Notes: generated from the letters alone by a model not told the origin. Counted from the stretch's first letter, positions 38,325 to 48,602 are shown. The stretch is 64,000 nucleotides of DNA from Actinomycetota bacterium (GCA_016185305.1 JACPNV010000005.1:29328-93327), one strand, 5' to 3'. A program made the numbers and translations.

Positions 38325-39431
38325 TCAGGACAGCAGGCCGGCTTCGCGCAGCATCGGTGCGAAGGCCTTGGCCTCGTCGGGGACCGCGGCGCCTGCGGGT
38401 CGGCACCGCGCCAGCGATCGGGCGGCGGTGGCCGCGACGTCGGGGGCGACCTGCCGCGCCCGGTCGAGCACCCGCCATCCTCGTAGCCAGCGGTCGGCGG
38501 TCGGGTTGGCGACGACGACGGCGGCGACCGACGTGAGCGCGGCGTAGGCACGGTCGCCGCGCTCGGGGAGGTCGAACGAATCCGGATCGAGGAGCAGCGC
38601 TTCGGGATCAGGGAGGTCGGCCTCCGCGAGCCACGTGGTGAACTCGATGCCGGGGCCGTGGCCGACCGCGCCCCGGACGAGGATCGACCGGGCGAGATCG
38701 GACGCGCCGGCCGCGTCGCAGGCGGCGAGCAGTCGTGCGCTCATGTCCCACGTGCGAGGACTGGGCCAGGCGCGGCCCCCGGTGGCGGCGTCGTCGGGAA
38801 CATCGAGTGCGAGCATCGGTCGGACGGTGACGAACCCGGCAACCCAGCTCCGCGGGATGGCGATTCGCTGCTCCCACATCGCGTCGAGGTGGGGAAGCTG
38901 CGGCTGCGCCCACCCGGTGGACAGCCCATCAGCGAGCGGGCGGGCGTCGATGCTCCAGTCGAGATGGCAGAACCGGTTGGCGAGCGGTGGCGATAGGTCC
39001 CAGCCGTCAGCGGCTTGTTCGGGCGGGTTCGCGGCCGCGACGACCGCGACGCCGTCCGGCAGGGTCAGATCGCCGACGGTCCGCTCGAGCACGACCCGCA
39101 ACAACGCGGCCTGCACGGCGGGCGGTGCGGTGGAGATCTCGTCGAAGAACAACAGCGCGGCGTCGGCTACCGCGAGCCGCTCGGCCCACCGCGGCGGTGC
39201 GAACGCCACGCTGGCGCCGGCGCCGTTGTCACGGTTGATGATCGGTAGGCCGGCGAAGTCTGACGGCTCGCGAATCGACGCGATGACCGTCTCGCACGGC
39301 CAACCGGACGCGTCGGCCATCGCCCGGACGACCGAGGTCTTCCCCGTGCCGGGCGCACCCCACAGGACGACAGGAACGCGTGCAGCAACGGCCACACCCA
39401 ACGCTTCGACGACGGACGCCTGATCGGTCAT
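38325..39431 (-). CDS. MoxR-type AAA+ ATPase
   Basis: VVLWGAPGTGKTSVVRAMA; ALLFFDEISTAPPAVQAALLRVVLE; VAAANPPEQAADG. Confidence 0.9.
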   Translation of the reverse strand: MTDQASVVEALGVAVAARVPVVLWGAPGTGKTSVVRAMADASGWPCETVIASIREPSDFAGLPIINRDNGAGASVAFAPPRWAERLAVADAALLFFDEISTAPPAVQAALLRVVLERTVGDLTLPDGVAVVAAANPPEQAADGWDLSPPLANRFCHLDWSIDARPLADGLSTGWAQPQLPHLDAMWEQRIAIPRSWVAGFVTVRPMLALDVPDDAATGGRAWPSPRTWDMSARLLAACDAAGASDLARSILVRGAVGHGPGIEFTTWLAEADLPDPEALLLDPDSFDLPERGDRAYAALTSVAAVVVANPTADRWLRGWRVLDRARQVAPDVAATAARSLARCRPAGAAVPDEAKAFAPMLREAGLLS

Positions 39432-39513
39432 CGGAAGATTGTGCCGTGTGCGCGCCGGCCGAGCCCGCCGGATGCTGCTCGACAGGTCGGGCCGAGCGTG
39501 CAACGCTCGCCCG

Positions 39514-40770
39514 ATGGCGGCGTTCGACGCGGAGCTGTACCTGCGCCTCGCGGGCGAAGCGATGATCCTCGAAGGTCCCAACCCGCGCCAGAACGTCGGG
39601 TGGAGCAGTCCCACCACCGACGCCGCCTCCGCGCTCGTCGCCGTCGACGCTCTCCCCCTCGAGACCGCGGAGACCATCACCCGCGACTACGAGATCGCGA
39701 TGTCTCTTCGGGGTGACCAGCGATCACGCGGTGCGATGTTCCGCGTTGGTCGCGGGCCCCAGCCCTCGGGGACGCCGTTCCCGCCGGCTCGTGTCGCCGT
39801 CAGCGGCCAGACCGTCGAGACCTCCTGGGGCTCGATCACGGTCCATCACGTCCTCCTCGGCGATACCTCGACGGCCATGCACATCACCGCTACCGACCGA
39901 TCTCCGGGCGGCTTCGGGATGCGCAACATCGCGCCGGTGGTCAGAGACGATCGGGGCACGGCGATGCCGACCTTCTTCAGCGGCGGTGGTGGCAGCAACG
40001 GGTACCGCGGTGAGCTCTCGGGTGCGCCGGCGCTGTCGCCGTCCACGGCATGGATCGAGCTGGACGGCACCCGCATCGACCTTCGCGACAACCCCGTACA
40101 GGTCGAGGTCCGCATCGAGGAGCTCGAGCCGTCGACGCCTGCGGAGCGTCACCTCCGGCAGCTCCTTGCATCGAGTGGACCGGGGCCTCGGTTCGCGAAC
40201 CCCGACAGCATCGAGGACGTGATCTCGGTGCTGGTCGCGTGCGGAGCGATCCAGCCTGAGGACCGGGCCATCAAGGAGGTCCGCGCCGTCGGGTCGGCCA
40301 TGCAAGGCCGGAACGCCACCGACCCCGACCTGCCACCCCGCTGGAGGTCGGTGATGAGCCGGTCTCGCAACCCGTTCCCCGGGTACCACGACAGCAACGA
40401 CGGCGGCCGCACGATCGTCGTCGGTGCGGCCACACCCGCCATCGACGGTGCCTACGTGCGCGTGGACGCGCTCATCGTGTCCGCCCAAGCATTCGCGGTC
40501 GAGGTGGCGGTCTCGCCCGGGCACGCCTTGGGCCCAGGCGGGTGGGGGCCGGTGGTCGGTGGAGAGTCGCTGTCGTGGTGGGCCGAGGACGACCGCGGCA
40601 ACCACTACCTCGGAACGATGACCGGCTCCAGCGGGAGCGACGACTACTGCCGTTCCACCGTCCAGTTCGGGCCGCCTCTCGACCCCGCGGCCGAGCTCCT
40701 CATGCTGCAGCCCACCGGGTCGGCGCACCGCGCCGTCGTCACGATCCCGATCGGGGAGGAACGGGCGTGA
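39514..40770 (+). CDS. hypothetical protein, divergent partner of MoxR-VWA
   Basis: Long ORF, ATG 39514, stop overlaps start of next ORF. Confidence 0.6.
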   Translation: MAAFDAELYLRLAGEAMILEGPNPRQNVGWSSPTTDAASALVAVDALPLETAETITRDYEIAMSLRGDQRSRGAMFRVGRGPQPSGTPFPPARVAVSGQTVETSWGSITVHHVLLGDTSTAMHITATDRSPGGFGMRNIAPVVRDDRGTAMPTFFSGGGGSNGYRGELSGAPALSPSTAWIELDGTRIDLRDNPVQVEVRIEELEPSTPAERHLRQLLASSGPGPRFANPDSIEDVISVLVACGAIQPEDRAIKEVRAVGSAMQGRNATDPDLPPRWRSVMSRSRNPFPGYHDSNDGGRTIVVGAATPAIDGAYVRVDALIVSAQAFAVEVAVSPGHALGPGGWGPVVGGESLSWWAEDDRGNHYLGTMTGSSGSDDYCRSTVQFGPPLDPAAELLMLQPTGSAHRAVVTIPIGEERA

Positions 40771-41669
40771 CCGCCGAGTGGTTCGCGGGCCTCTCGCCGG
40801 CGCATGCTGCGGTCGAATGCGGCGACGCCATACACCATCTGGAATGGCGAGACGGATCCTTGACCGCCGCGGACCACGAGGATGCCGAAGGTGACCGCAC
40901 CCTCGCCGCGCTCGGCGGCGATCGCCACACCTGCCTGGCTGTGCTCGACGCGTGGGCCCGTCACGAGCACGACCTGCGCGTGCTCGTGCTGGCATCCCGA
41001 GGGCCGTCGGACGCGGTCCGGGTCCCCGACGAGATGCGGATGGCCGCGGGGGGTCGAGCCGCGGGGGGTCGAGCCGCGGGGGGTCGGGCGACCGGCTGGT
41101 TCTCCTATGGGGCGGCGGGCACGGCGATGGCGGCGTCGATGCCGCGCCAGGCTCGGTTGACGGCGGGCATGAGCCAGAGCTTCGCTGCCCAGGCAGTTGC
41201 GGGCGCGCGAGGCAGATCCTCGGACCCGGACGATGTCGCCGGCGCCATGCAGCTCCTCGGTCTCGGCGGCGGACTGCCCCGCCGGCTCTGCGCCCACGTG
41301 GCCGCGCATTGGGGAGCGCGCCTCGCCGAAGGCGACGACGAAGCGAGCCGCCGGAGGGCCGAGCTCCACGCCGCCCTCCATGGCCGGGTCGTGTGCGCGG
41401 TGCGGGAATGGCTCGACGACGCGGCGGTACCGGTGCATGTCGACATGATCGAGCCGGGCGACGACGCCACTGTTCGGCGAGAACACGGCGGGCTGCACGT
41501 CTCGGTCCCGTTCCGCTGGATCCTCGACGTGTGGGCGCCAGGGCTCGGTGTGGTCGCCGGCGCGTTCACCCTTCGAGCCACGCGCGATGGTGCTCAGATC
41601 GATGTTCACGGCGTCTCGCCTGACCTCTCCGATCGTCACATGGAACTGAGCCCGTCAGCGGTGGAGTGA
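40767..41669 (+). CDS. hypothetical protein with (GGRAA)n insert
   Basis: GTG start overlapping previous TGA; MAAGGRAAGGRAAGGRATG encoded by 15-nt tandem repeat. Confidence 0.6.
   Translation: MTAEWFAGLSPAHAAVECGDAIHHLEWRDGSLTAADHEDAEGDRTLAALGGDRHTCLAVLDAWARHEHDLRVLVLASRGPSDAVRVPDEMRMAAGGRAAGGRAAGGRATGWFSYGAAGTAMAASMPRQARLTAGMSQSFAAQAVAGARGRSSDPDDVAGAMQLLGLGGGLPRRLCAHVAAHWGARLAEGDDEASRRRAELHAALHGRVVCAVREWLDDAAVPVHVDMIEPGDDATVRREHGGLHVSVPFRWILDVWAPGLGVVAGAFTLRATRDGAQIDVHGVSPDLSDRHMELSPSAVE
41043..41087. repeat. 15-nt tandem repeat (GCCGCGGGGGGTCGA)x3, in frame
   Basis: Three consecutive units read directly. Confidence 0.93.
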
Positions 41670-41790
41670 GCCCGGTAGCGCCGCGGATCATCGGACAAGC
41701 CTGCGCCCCACGACAGAACCCGCGTCGTCGCGTGCCGGAAAGCGGTCACGTTGCTGCCTGCTCTTCGTCGTCTCGCGCCACGCGGGCGGT

Positions 41791-42546
41791 TCACGCCGAG
41801 TACGTGGCCAGGCCGGACGCGAGGATGAAGCCGGCCACCGTCAGCAGGCCGACCTGGCGCCCGCCGTGGGTGAACGCTTCCGGCATCATCGTGTTCGCCA
41901 GCATCGTGAGGATGGCGCCTGCGGCGAACGTCTGGATGAACGCGAGCGAGGCGCCTGACGCCGAGCCGAGCAGCACGTAGCCGAACGTTGCCGCGGCCAC
42001 GGAGATCGCGATGACGATCAGCCAGATTCCGATGATGCGAGCGGCTTCCATCTTGGATTCGACGAGGCCCACCGTGGCGGCGAGCCCCTCGGGGATGTTC
42101 GACAAGAAGACCGCGGTCACCATGGCGAAGCCGACCGTGCCGCCGCCAAGCAACGTGATCGCGATGGCGACCGACTCCGGAACGCCGTCGAGCAACGCCC
42201 CCAACACGAGCGACGGCCCCGAGACACCGGTGGCTGTCGCTCCGACGGCCGCTTCGGCCTCACCGACGTCGATGCCGCCGTTTCTCGCCGACCGCCGTTC
42301 GAGCAGCTCGTCGAGCCCCCAGAACACCAGCGCACCCGACACCAAGCCGAGCAGCGAGGGCAACCGCCCGCCCTCCTTGTAGGCGTCGATCGTCAACTCG
42401 AACGCGACCGCGCTGATCAACGTCCCCGCGCCGAAGGCCATGATCAGGCCGATGGCTCGCTCGGACATGTGCCACCGGAGCGCGACGATCGACCCCAGCA
42501 GCAACGAGCCCGCGCCGACGAGGGACCAGAAGGCGGCAGCGGCCAT
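41791..42546 (-). CDS. ZIP family metal transporter
   Basis: GLIMAFGAGTLISAVAFEL; LGALLDGVPESVAIAI; FLSNIPEGLAATVG. Confidence 0.88.
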   Translation of the reverse strand: MAAAAFWSLVGAGSLLLGSIVALRWHMSERAIGLIMAFGAGTLISAVAFELTIDAYKEGGRLPSLLGLVSGALVFWGLDELLERRSARNGGIDVGEAEAAVGATATGVSGPSLVLGALLDGVPESVAIAITLLGGGTVGFAMVTAVFLSNIPEGLAATVGLVESKMEAARIIGIWLIVIAISVAAATFGYVLLGSASGASLAFIQTFAAGAILTMLANTMMPEAFTHGGRQVGLLTVAGFILASGLATYSA

Positions 42547-42621
42547 CGCGAGATCCTTTCATCGTTTTGCCGGGCGAGGCGCCCCAGGCGCACGCCTCAC
42601 CCGGTCACTATCGTGCGGGCC

Positions 42622-43620
42622 ATGCGGATCTGTGTGGCTGTCATCGGGGCGGGCTCGTGGGGAACCACGGTGGCGCACCTCACCGCGCACAACACCGAGA
42701 CCGTCCTCTGGGCGCGCGACGAGAGCCTGGCCGACGACATCAACGAGAAGCACCAGAACTCCAAGTACCTCGCCGGTCACGAGCTGCATCACGCCGTGCG
42801 GGCGACCGCGTCGTTCAGCGAGGCGGTCTCGTGTGCAGACACGCTCATCATGGGCGTGCCGTCGCACGGCTTCCGGGCGACGCTCGAAAACGTGACCAAG
42901 CACCTGCGTGCCTGGGTGCCGGTGATCAGCCTGACCAAGGGGCTCGAGCAGGGCACGCGACTTCGCATGACGCAGATCGTCAACGAGCTCTTGCCGGGTC
43001 ATCCGTATGGGGTGCTCACCGGGCCGAACCTGGCTAAGGAGATCCTTGCCGGCGACGCTGCTGCGTCGGTCATCGCCATGTCGGACAAGACCGTGGCCGA
43101 GGAGATGCAGAACATCATCGCCACGAACCTGTTCCGCGTGTACACGAACCCGGATGTCGTCGGGTGCGAGCTCGCCGGTGCGCTCAAGAACGTGATCGCG
43201 ATCGCGTCGGGCATGGCCGACGGCCTGGGCACGGGCGACAACACGCGGGCGGCGGTCATCACGCGCGGGCTGGCCGAGTTGTCCCGGCTCGGCCTGGCCA
43301 TGGGTGGTGAAGCCATCACGTTCTCGGGGCTGGCCGGGATGGGCGACCTGCTGGCGACGTGCATCAGCCCCCAGAGCCGCAACCGCTACGTCGGTGTCGA
43401 GCTGGGCAAGGGCCGCAACATCGACGACATCATCGCGGAGATGAACATGGTGGCCGAGGGCGTGAAGACGTCATCGGTCGTGATGCAGCTCGCGGAGGAG
43501 CATGGCGTGGAGATGCCCATCGCCGAGGAGGTGTACGCCGTCTTGAACGAGGGGCGGCCCGCAGCCGAGGCCTACAAGGGCCTCCTCGGCCGGCGGTCGC
43601 GGTCCGAGATGCATGGCTGA
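42622..43620 (+). CDS. gpsA: NAD(P)H-dependent glycerol-3-phosphate dehydrogenase
   Basis: VAVIGAGSWGTTVAHL; GVLTGPNLAKEI; GALKNVIAIASGMADGLGTGDNTRAAVITRGLAE. Confidence 0.95.
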   Translation: MRICVAVIGAGSWGTTVAHLTAHNTETVLWARDESLADDINEKHQNSKYLAGHELHHAVRATASFSEAVSCADTLIMGVPSHGFRATLENVTKHLRAWVPVISLTKGLEQGTRLRMTQIVNELLPGHPYGVLTGPNLAKEILAGDAAASVIAMSDKTVAEEMQNIIATNLFRVYTNPDVVGCELAGALKNVIAIASGMADGLGTGDNTRAAVITRGLAELSRLGLAMGGEAITFSGLAGMGDLLATCISPQSRNRYVGVELGKGRNIDDIIAEMNMVAEGVKTSSVVMQLAEEHGVEMPIAEEVYAVLNEGRPAAEAYKGLLGRRSRSEMHG

Positions 43621-45799
43621 GCGCTGGGTCCTCCCGTTCTGGCTGGAGCGGCAACTCGACCCGAAGAGTCCCGACTTCGTGCCGGTTCCGGTCTCCGCGA
43701 TGGCACATCGACCGTCTCTCGCGCTGCCCGGTGGGCTGCTCGCCGAACCGGTCAACATCACCAACCGCGACTGGACCCAGGTCGGGAACCTCGGATCGTG
43801 GCGGCGGGCCACGGTCGATCCGCGCGGCCTCGTGACTCCGGTCGAGGGGGGTTGGTCGCTCGACTGGTGGGTCGGCGCCGACGATCGTTGGCATCTCCCG
43901 TCCCGGGAAGCCGCCGTTCGTCAACGACTCATTGACAACACGCCGGTTGTCGAGACGTCCATGCGCATCCCGGGGGGTGACGTGCTCCATCGCGCCTATG
44001 GTGCGCGTGCCGGTGACCACGAGCTCGTGGTCGTGGAGGTCGAGAACGCGACCGCCGTTCCGGTCGCGATCGCCCTCGGCGTTCGGGCCTGGCATCCAAC
44101 GGGCGTCGCGACCATCGAGAGCATCCGCCTCGGTCCAGAGGGTCGCGTGGTCTTCGTGAACCACAACGCCGCATTGCACCTTCCGAAGCGCCCGTCACGG
44201 GCCGCATGGTCGACCCTCATGAGTGGCGATTGCGCCGACACCGTCCTCGCCGGGGCGGCGACCGAGCTCGCGGTTGAGTCGCTGAAGGAGGAGATCCGTG
44301 ATGAGCAGGGCTTCGTCCAAGCCGCCCTCGTGTTCCCCCTCGCCCATACGGCGGTGTTGCGAGTGGCACTGCCCCTTCGTCCCGAGCCGGCGATCGAGAT
44401 CGCCGAGTCGGCGCTCCCGAGCGGAACCCAGGTGTCGTCAGGCTGGCGCATCCAAGGCGAGCGAGGGATCCGGGTCGACGTTCCCGACCAGCGGTTGGCC
44501 GCCGCCATCGACAGCGCGCGGCGCCACCTGCTTCTCGCCCACGGCGGGGAAGACCTCGCGTCGGTTCCGGCGGCGCCGATGGACTTCGCGGATGCGGCTG
44601 CTGTCATCGAAGCGCTGGGTGTCTTCGGGTTGGCCAGCGAAGCCGAGCAGATCCTGTCGTCGTGGCCCGAGCGCCAGCGCAACGATGGTTGGTTCGCGGG
44701 TGCCGATGGCCGGTTCGACGCCAACGGCGCTGCACTCCACGCCGCCGGGCGCCATTGGCAGCTCTTCCGGAGTGTGGTCGGAGGCGACGAGCTCTCCTTC
44801 GCCGTGGCCCGGGCCGCCCACGCCATCGACCGAAAGCGCACGGGAACGAGACGTTTCGGCAAGGGCCCTTCGGCTCCTCGCGGATTCCTGCCGCCCGGCG
44901 CGGGCCCGCCCGGCGCCGGCCCGCCCGGCGTGTGGGTGCGCGACGCAGCCTGGTCGTTGCAGGGTCTGGCCGACGCGACCGCACTGCTCGTCGCTCTCGC
45001 GCAGCACGACGGCGCGTCGGAGGTGGCCGGCTTCCGAGAGCACTTGCGGTCCGCGCTGTCCGATGCGCTCGCCGAGCTTCCTGACGGAGTCTGGCCGTCC
45101 ACGCTCGCGCGCGGCGCCGACGAGGCCACGATCGCGAACCTCGACGCTCTCACGCTCCCCATGACGCGTGAAGCTCACCTGGCGGGCGCCGCCGAGACGG
45201 TGCGCGCCATCGCTGCGCACCACACGGTCGACGGGGCGGTGTTGCGCCGCATCGGTCCCGCCGGCGCGAGCCCGCGGCACACGGCGATGCTCGGCCGTGC
45301 CGAGCTCGCCTTCGGCGGGACGCCGACGGATCGTCTCGACTGGCTGCTCTCCCACGCGTCGCCCACGGTTGCGTGGCCCGAAGCCCAACATCCGACCCGG
45401 GGTGGTGGAACGGTCGGCTCGGGGCACGACATCGTCGCGACGGCCGCCTTCCTCCTGCTCGCCCGCGACCTGCTGGTGCGCGAGACCGCAGATCGAAGCC
45501 TCGCGCTGGCCACGGTGTGGCCCGAGCGCTGGCTCGGGCAGGGGCTGGAGGTGCATGACGCTCCGACGTCGTTCGGCTCGGTGTCGTACGCGGTGCGATG
45601 GCACGGCGATCGCCCGGCCCTTCTGTGGGACCTGTCGCTGCACGATGGCATCGACCAGCCGGTGACCCTCACCGTGCCGGGGCTCGACCCCAGCTGGTCA
45701 GCGAGCGCCCCCAAAGGTGAGGCGCTCCTGAGCGTGCCGGCGGGCGCGGCCGAGCGCGCGCTCGATCGCGACCAGCCCGACGGCGGGTCGTTCTCCTAG
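43613..45799 (+). CDS. six-hairpin glycosidase-like hypothetical protein
   Basis: 728-aa ORF overlapping gpsA end; VWVRDAAWSLQGLADATALL resembles alpha/alpha-barrel glycosidases. Confidence 0.55.
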   Translation: MAERWVLPFWLERQLDPKSPDFVPVPVSAMAHRPSLALPGGLLAEPVNITNRDWTQVGNLGSWRRATVDPRGLVTPVEGGWSLDWWVGADDRWHLPSREAAVRQRLIDNTPVVETSMRIPGGDVLHRAYGARAGDHELVVVEVENATAVPVAIALGVRAWHPTGVATIESIRLGPEGRVVFVNHNAALHLPKRPSRAAWSTLMSGDCADTVLAGAATELAVESLKEEIRDEQGFVQAALVFPLAHTAVLRVALPLRPEPAIEIAESALPSGTQVSSGWRIQGERGIRVDVPDQRLAAAIDSARRHLLLAHGGEDLASVPAAPMDFADAAAVIEALGVFGLASEAEQILSSWPERQRNDGWFAGADGRFDANGAALHAAGRHWQLFRSVVGGDELSFAVARAAHAIDRKRTGTRRFGKGPSAPRGFLPPGAGPPGAGPPGVWVRDAAWSLQGLADATALLVALAQHDGASEVAGFREHLRSALSDALAELPDGVWPSTLARGADEATIANLDALTLPMTREAHLAGAAETVRAIAAHHTVDGAVLRRIGPAGASPRHTAMLGRAELAFGGTPTDRLDWLLSHASPTVAWPEAQHPTRGGGTVGSGHDIVATAAFLLLARDLLVRETADRSLALATVWPERWLGQGLEVHDAPTSFGSVSYAVRWHGDRPALLWDLSLHDGIDQPVTLTVPGLDPSWSASAPKGEALLSVPAGAAERALDRDQPDGGSFS

Positions 45800-45803
45800 C
45801 TAT

Positions 45804-45862
45804 GTGGGTCCTGATGTAGTGGTGGCGGAGTCGGCAGAGCTGGAGGCGGTTGTAGTTGGCCG
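45804..45862. repeat. dispersed direct repeat C, copy 1
   Basis: GTGGGTCCTGATGTAGTGGTGGCGGAGTCGGCAGAGCTGGAGGCGGTTGTAGTTGGCCG; near-identical to 50588-50649. Confidence 0.92.
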
Positions 45863-46076
45863 CTGCCGCGGGTTCCGCCCGCCCCCGCCGATCTCGCGGT
45901 CGCTGAACGCCCCCACCGCTCGACCGGGGAGCTGACCGCCTGGGAACTTGCGCATCCTGCTGACCAGCCGGTCGCGATCGGCCGAGCGGTCGGGATCTGA
46001 CGTCGTCGCGAAGTCCGGCCTCTCCAGGGGGCCTACGAGGGCACCACCACTTGAGCCGACGACCGAGGAGTTCACC

Positions 46077-46286
46077 GTGCCCGCCACCGAGACCGACGCC
46101 TCGACCGAGGTGCTGACCATCGACGAGGCCGCAGCCATCCTGCGCATTAGCCGCAACGCCGCCTACGCCGCAGCCCGCCAGTGGCGCGTGACCGGAGGCA
46201 GGACCGGACTCCCCTGCATCGAGATCGGCCGCACTCTCCGCGTCCCCCGTGCCGACCTCGACCGTCTACTGGGCCGCCCTGCATGA
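46077..46286 (+). CDS. excisionase-type helix-turn-helix protein
   Basis: VLTIDEAAAILRISRNAAYAAARQWRVTGGRTGLPCIEIGRTLRVPRADLDRLLG. Confidence 0.8.
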   Translation: MPATETDASTEVLTIDEAAAILRISRNAAYAAARQWRVTGGRTGLPCIEIGRTLRVPRADLDRLLGRPA

Positions 46287-46513
46287 CACCGCTCCGCACG
46301 CGGGTGGCTGGGGAGGGGCGCGGGCCGATCCGTCGTCAAACACCAGCGCCGAACTCCGGGGACACCGTCCAAGGGTCGCATCCAACGGCACCTCGGGGAC
46401 AGGTCTCGGGAGCGAGAGAAGCGGTGTCCGGCATGCCGGGGGTGGGGGATGGATGGCACGCAGGCGGCATCGCATTCGCCCGAGGGGCCTGCGTCGTGCG
46501 CCAGGATGCTCGT

Positions 46514-47233
46514 GTGATCCGTCCGATGCACGCTGACGACTTCGACTGGGCTGCCACGTTGATGCAGCAGCGTCGTGAGCGGTACGCCGAGTTCTCGCCG
46601 GTGTTCTGGCGACCCGCCGCCAACATCACGGCGGGCCACGCGCAGTTCATGCGCTCGACGGCCGCCCGTGAGGGTGCCGTGGCAATTCGGACGGATGCCG
46701 GTTTCGCGTTGTCGTACCCGCACGAAGGCCGGTGCTTCGTCGATGACTTCGCGGTCGACGGCGACGACCGGTGGGCAGTCGACGGCCGGGAGCTGCTGTT
46801 GGCTGTGTGGTCGGCTGCACGGTCGTCACAGCAGCAGGTGCTGCGGGTGGTCACAGCGCGCCGTGACGAGCCGAAGCGCAGCATGATGATCGCCCTCGGC
46901 TTGGAGGTCGGCGCGCGATGGTGGGTGAAGGAGCTGTCACCGGCCGGTGACGCGAGCACGTGGGGTCCGGTCACCGTAGGTGACGTCGATGCGTTGATCG
47001 GGCCAGCTCCACCCGTGTACGACCCCGGCGGCCCGGTCTGTCTGCTCGGGGACGTTGACCCGTCCCGCGCCGGCCAGGCCGCTGACGCCGCCGCGGAACT
47101 CGGTGCCGTGTTGGCGGTCGTGCAGCGCGAGTTCAACCCTGTGGAATCAGAACCGGTGCTCGAGGCAGCCGGGTTCCACAACCCGTCGGAGTTCTACGAG
47201 GGCGACCCGAGCACGGAACCTTTGGGCGCCTGA
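46514..47233 (+). CDS. GNAT-like acetyltransferase
   Basis: VIRPMHADDFDWAATLMQQRRERYAEFSPVFWRPA...GFALSYPHEGRCFVDDFAV. Confidence 0.55.
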   Translation: MIRPMHADDFDWAATLMQQRRERYAEFSPVFWRPAANITAGHAQFMRSTAAREGAVAIRTDAGFALSYPHEGRCFVDDFAVDGDDRWAVDGRELLLAVWSAARSSQQQVLRVVTARRDEPKRSMMIALGLEVGARWWVKELSPAGDASTWGPVTVGDVDALIGPAPPVYDPGGPVCLLGDVDPSRAGQAADAAAELGAVLAVVQREFNPVESEPVLEAAGFHNPSEFYEGDPSTEPLGA

Positions 47234-47277
47234 CCTGAAGCTCTGCGCCTCGCTGGGAAGGACCTCGGTTTGGTCCT

Positions 47278-47909
47278 TCAACGGTGCCTACCGGGGCGGC
47301 TGGAGGCCAGCACGAATTCGGCTCCCTCTCCCTCGTTCGTTGTCGTGTCCGACACGACGGCCGCGGCGGCTGCCCATGCGGTCGCAGGGAAGTCCGGGGT
47401 GTCGAGCCCGACACTCACTGCGATGTCGTCCGCATGGATGATGATCTCGACGAAGCGGGTCTTGAGGAAGTCATCCAAACGGACACCTGCGCGTGGGACC
47501 GAGGCCAGCGGAACCACGAGGTCTGTGCTCGCAGCTCGAAGACTCCATGCGAGCGGCTCGCCGATCGCCTCGAGATCCGACGCGAGCCTGACCGGACCGC
47601 GCGTCGCGAGCTCCTCTCCGACTTGGATGAGGCCTGCATGCATCTCGTGACTTGTGAGCGCGGCTCCGTAACAATCCGAGTAGGGGATGGTGTCGACCTC
47701 GGCTTCTCGAGCCTCGATGCGGCCCAGCAGCCCACCATCAAGCTCACGACATGCCCGGCGATTCCCCCGATGGTGAGGCCCGGAAGGCTGCTCTGAGCCG
47801 ACCAACCCTCGACCACCTGGCGCTGGCGAACAAGTCCCGCGAACACGCCAAGCGATTGACGCAGGGCGGTGATCGATTCCTCGGCGATCGTCGACGAGCG
47901 ACCCGTCAT
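47278..47909 (-). pseudogene. maleylpyruvate isomerase-like (MDMPI N-terminal) protein, frameshifted near 47732
   Basis: WSAQSSLPGLTIGGIAGHVVSLMVG in one frame, LLGRIEAREAEVDTIPYSDCYGAAL...VEIIIHADDIAVSVGL in the next. Confidence 0.75.
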
Positions 47910-47990
47910 CTCGACAGCGTTGCATGCGACCCCGGACGCCGAGTCCTCGGCGACCTCGATGACCTAGTCGGGACGAACTTCTGAGGCCCC

Positions 47991-48042
47991 CCGGCACCCT
48001 CGCTACCCACGGCACCTCGGCGACAGGTGCCAGGGGTGCCGG
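47991..48042. terminator. nested double stem-loop (outer CCGGCACCC/GGGTGCCGG, inner GGCACCT/AGGTGCC)
   Basis: Dyads read directly; between two minus-strand genes. Confidence 0.5.
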
Positions 48043-48110
48043 CACTGGGCGTACCTCTTGCGACGCTCGACGCCACTCATGAGCGCCGATCATCCAACGA
48101 ATCGCTCGGC

Positions 48111-48602
48111 CTATCCGGCGGCGTTTCGCACCATCACGCACGTGTGTCCATGCTTCTCGACGAGGACGAAGCCAGCCGACTCGTAGAGGCCACGCGCTGG
48201 GTTGTTCTCGGCGACGCTGAGACTCAGGGCTCGGCATCCCTGGGCAACGCTGGCTTCGATCAGGCCGATGAGAAGCCGTCGCCCGATCCCCTCGTGTCGA
48301 CGCGAGGCGATGACTGCAATGGACAGTTCGGGCACATCGTCAGCGACGAAGCCATGGCCATGAGTCGCCTCTGTGTACGTCCGGTACCAAGCCGCGCCGA
48401 CCGGTCCGTCTTGTTCGGCGACCAGTCCGTGATCGCCATGCCTCGGCCATCCCGCGAGGTACGGCGCATACCGCGGATCGGCCATCACCTCGTCCGCGGT
48501 GGGCGTCGGCTTGTCCGGTGGCCAAACAGCTGCCTCGCCGAGCATCGTCGCGAGAAAGGGAAGGTCCTCAACCCCGGCCGGGCGGCAGTGAACGTCTTTC
48601 AC
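48111..48602 (-). CDS. GNAT family N-acetyltransferase
   Basis: LSIAVIASRRHEGIGRRLLIGLIEASVAQGCRALSLSVAENNPARGLYESAGFVLVEK. Confidence 0.92.
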   Translation of the reverse strand: MKDVHCRPAGVEDLPFLATMLGEAAVWPPDKPTPTADEVMADPRYAPYLAGWPRHGDHGLVAEQDGPVGAAWYRTYTEATHGHGFVADDVPELSIAVIASRRHEGIGRRLLIGLIEASVAQGCRALSLSVAENNPARGLYESAGFVLVEKHGHTCVMVRNAAG

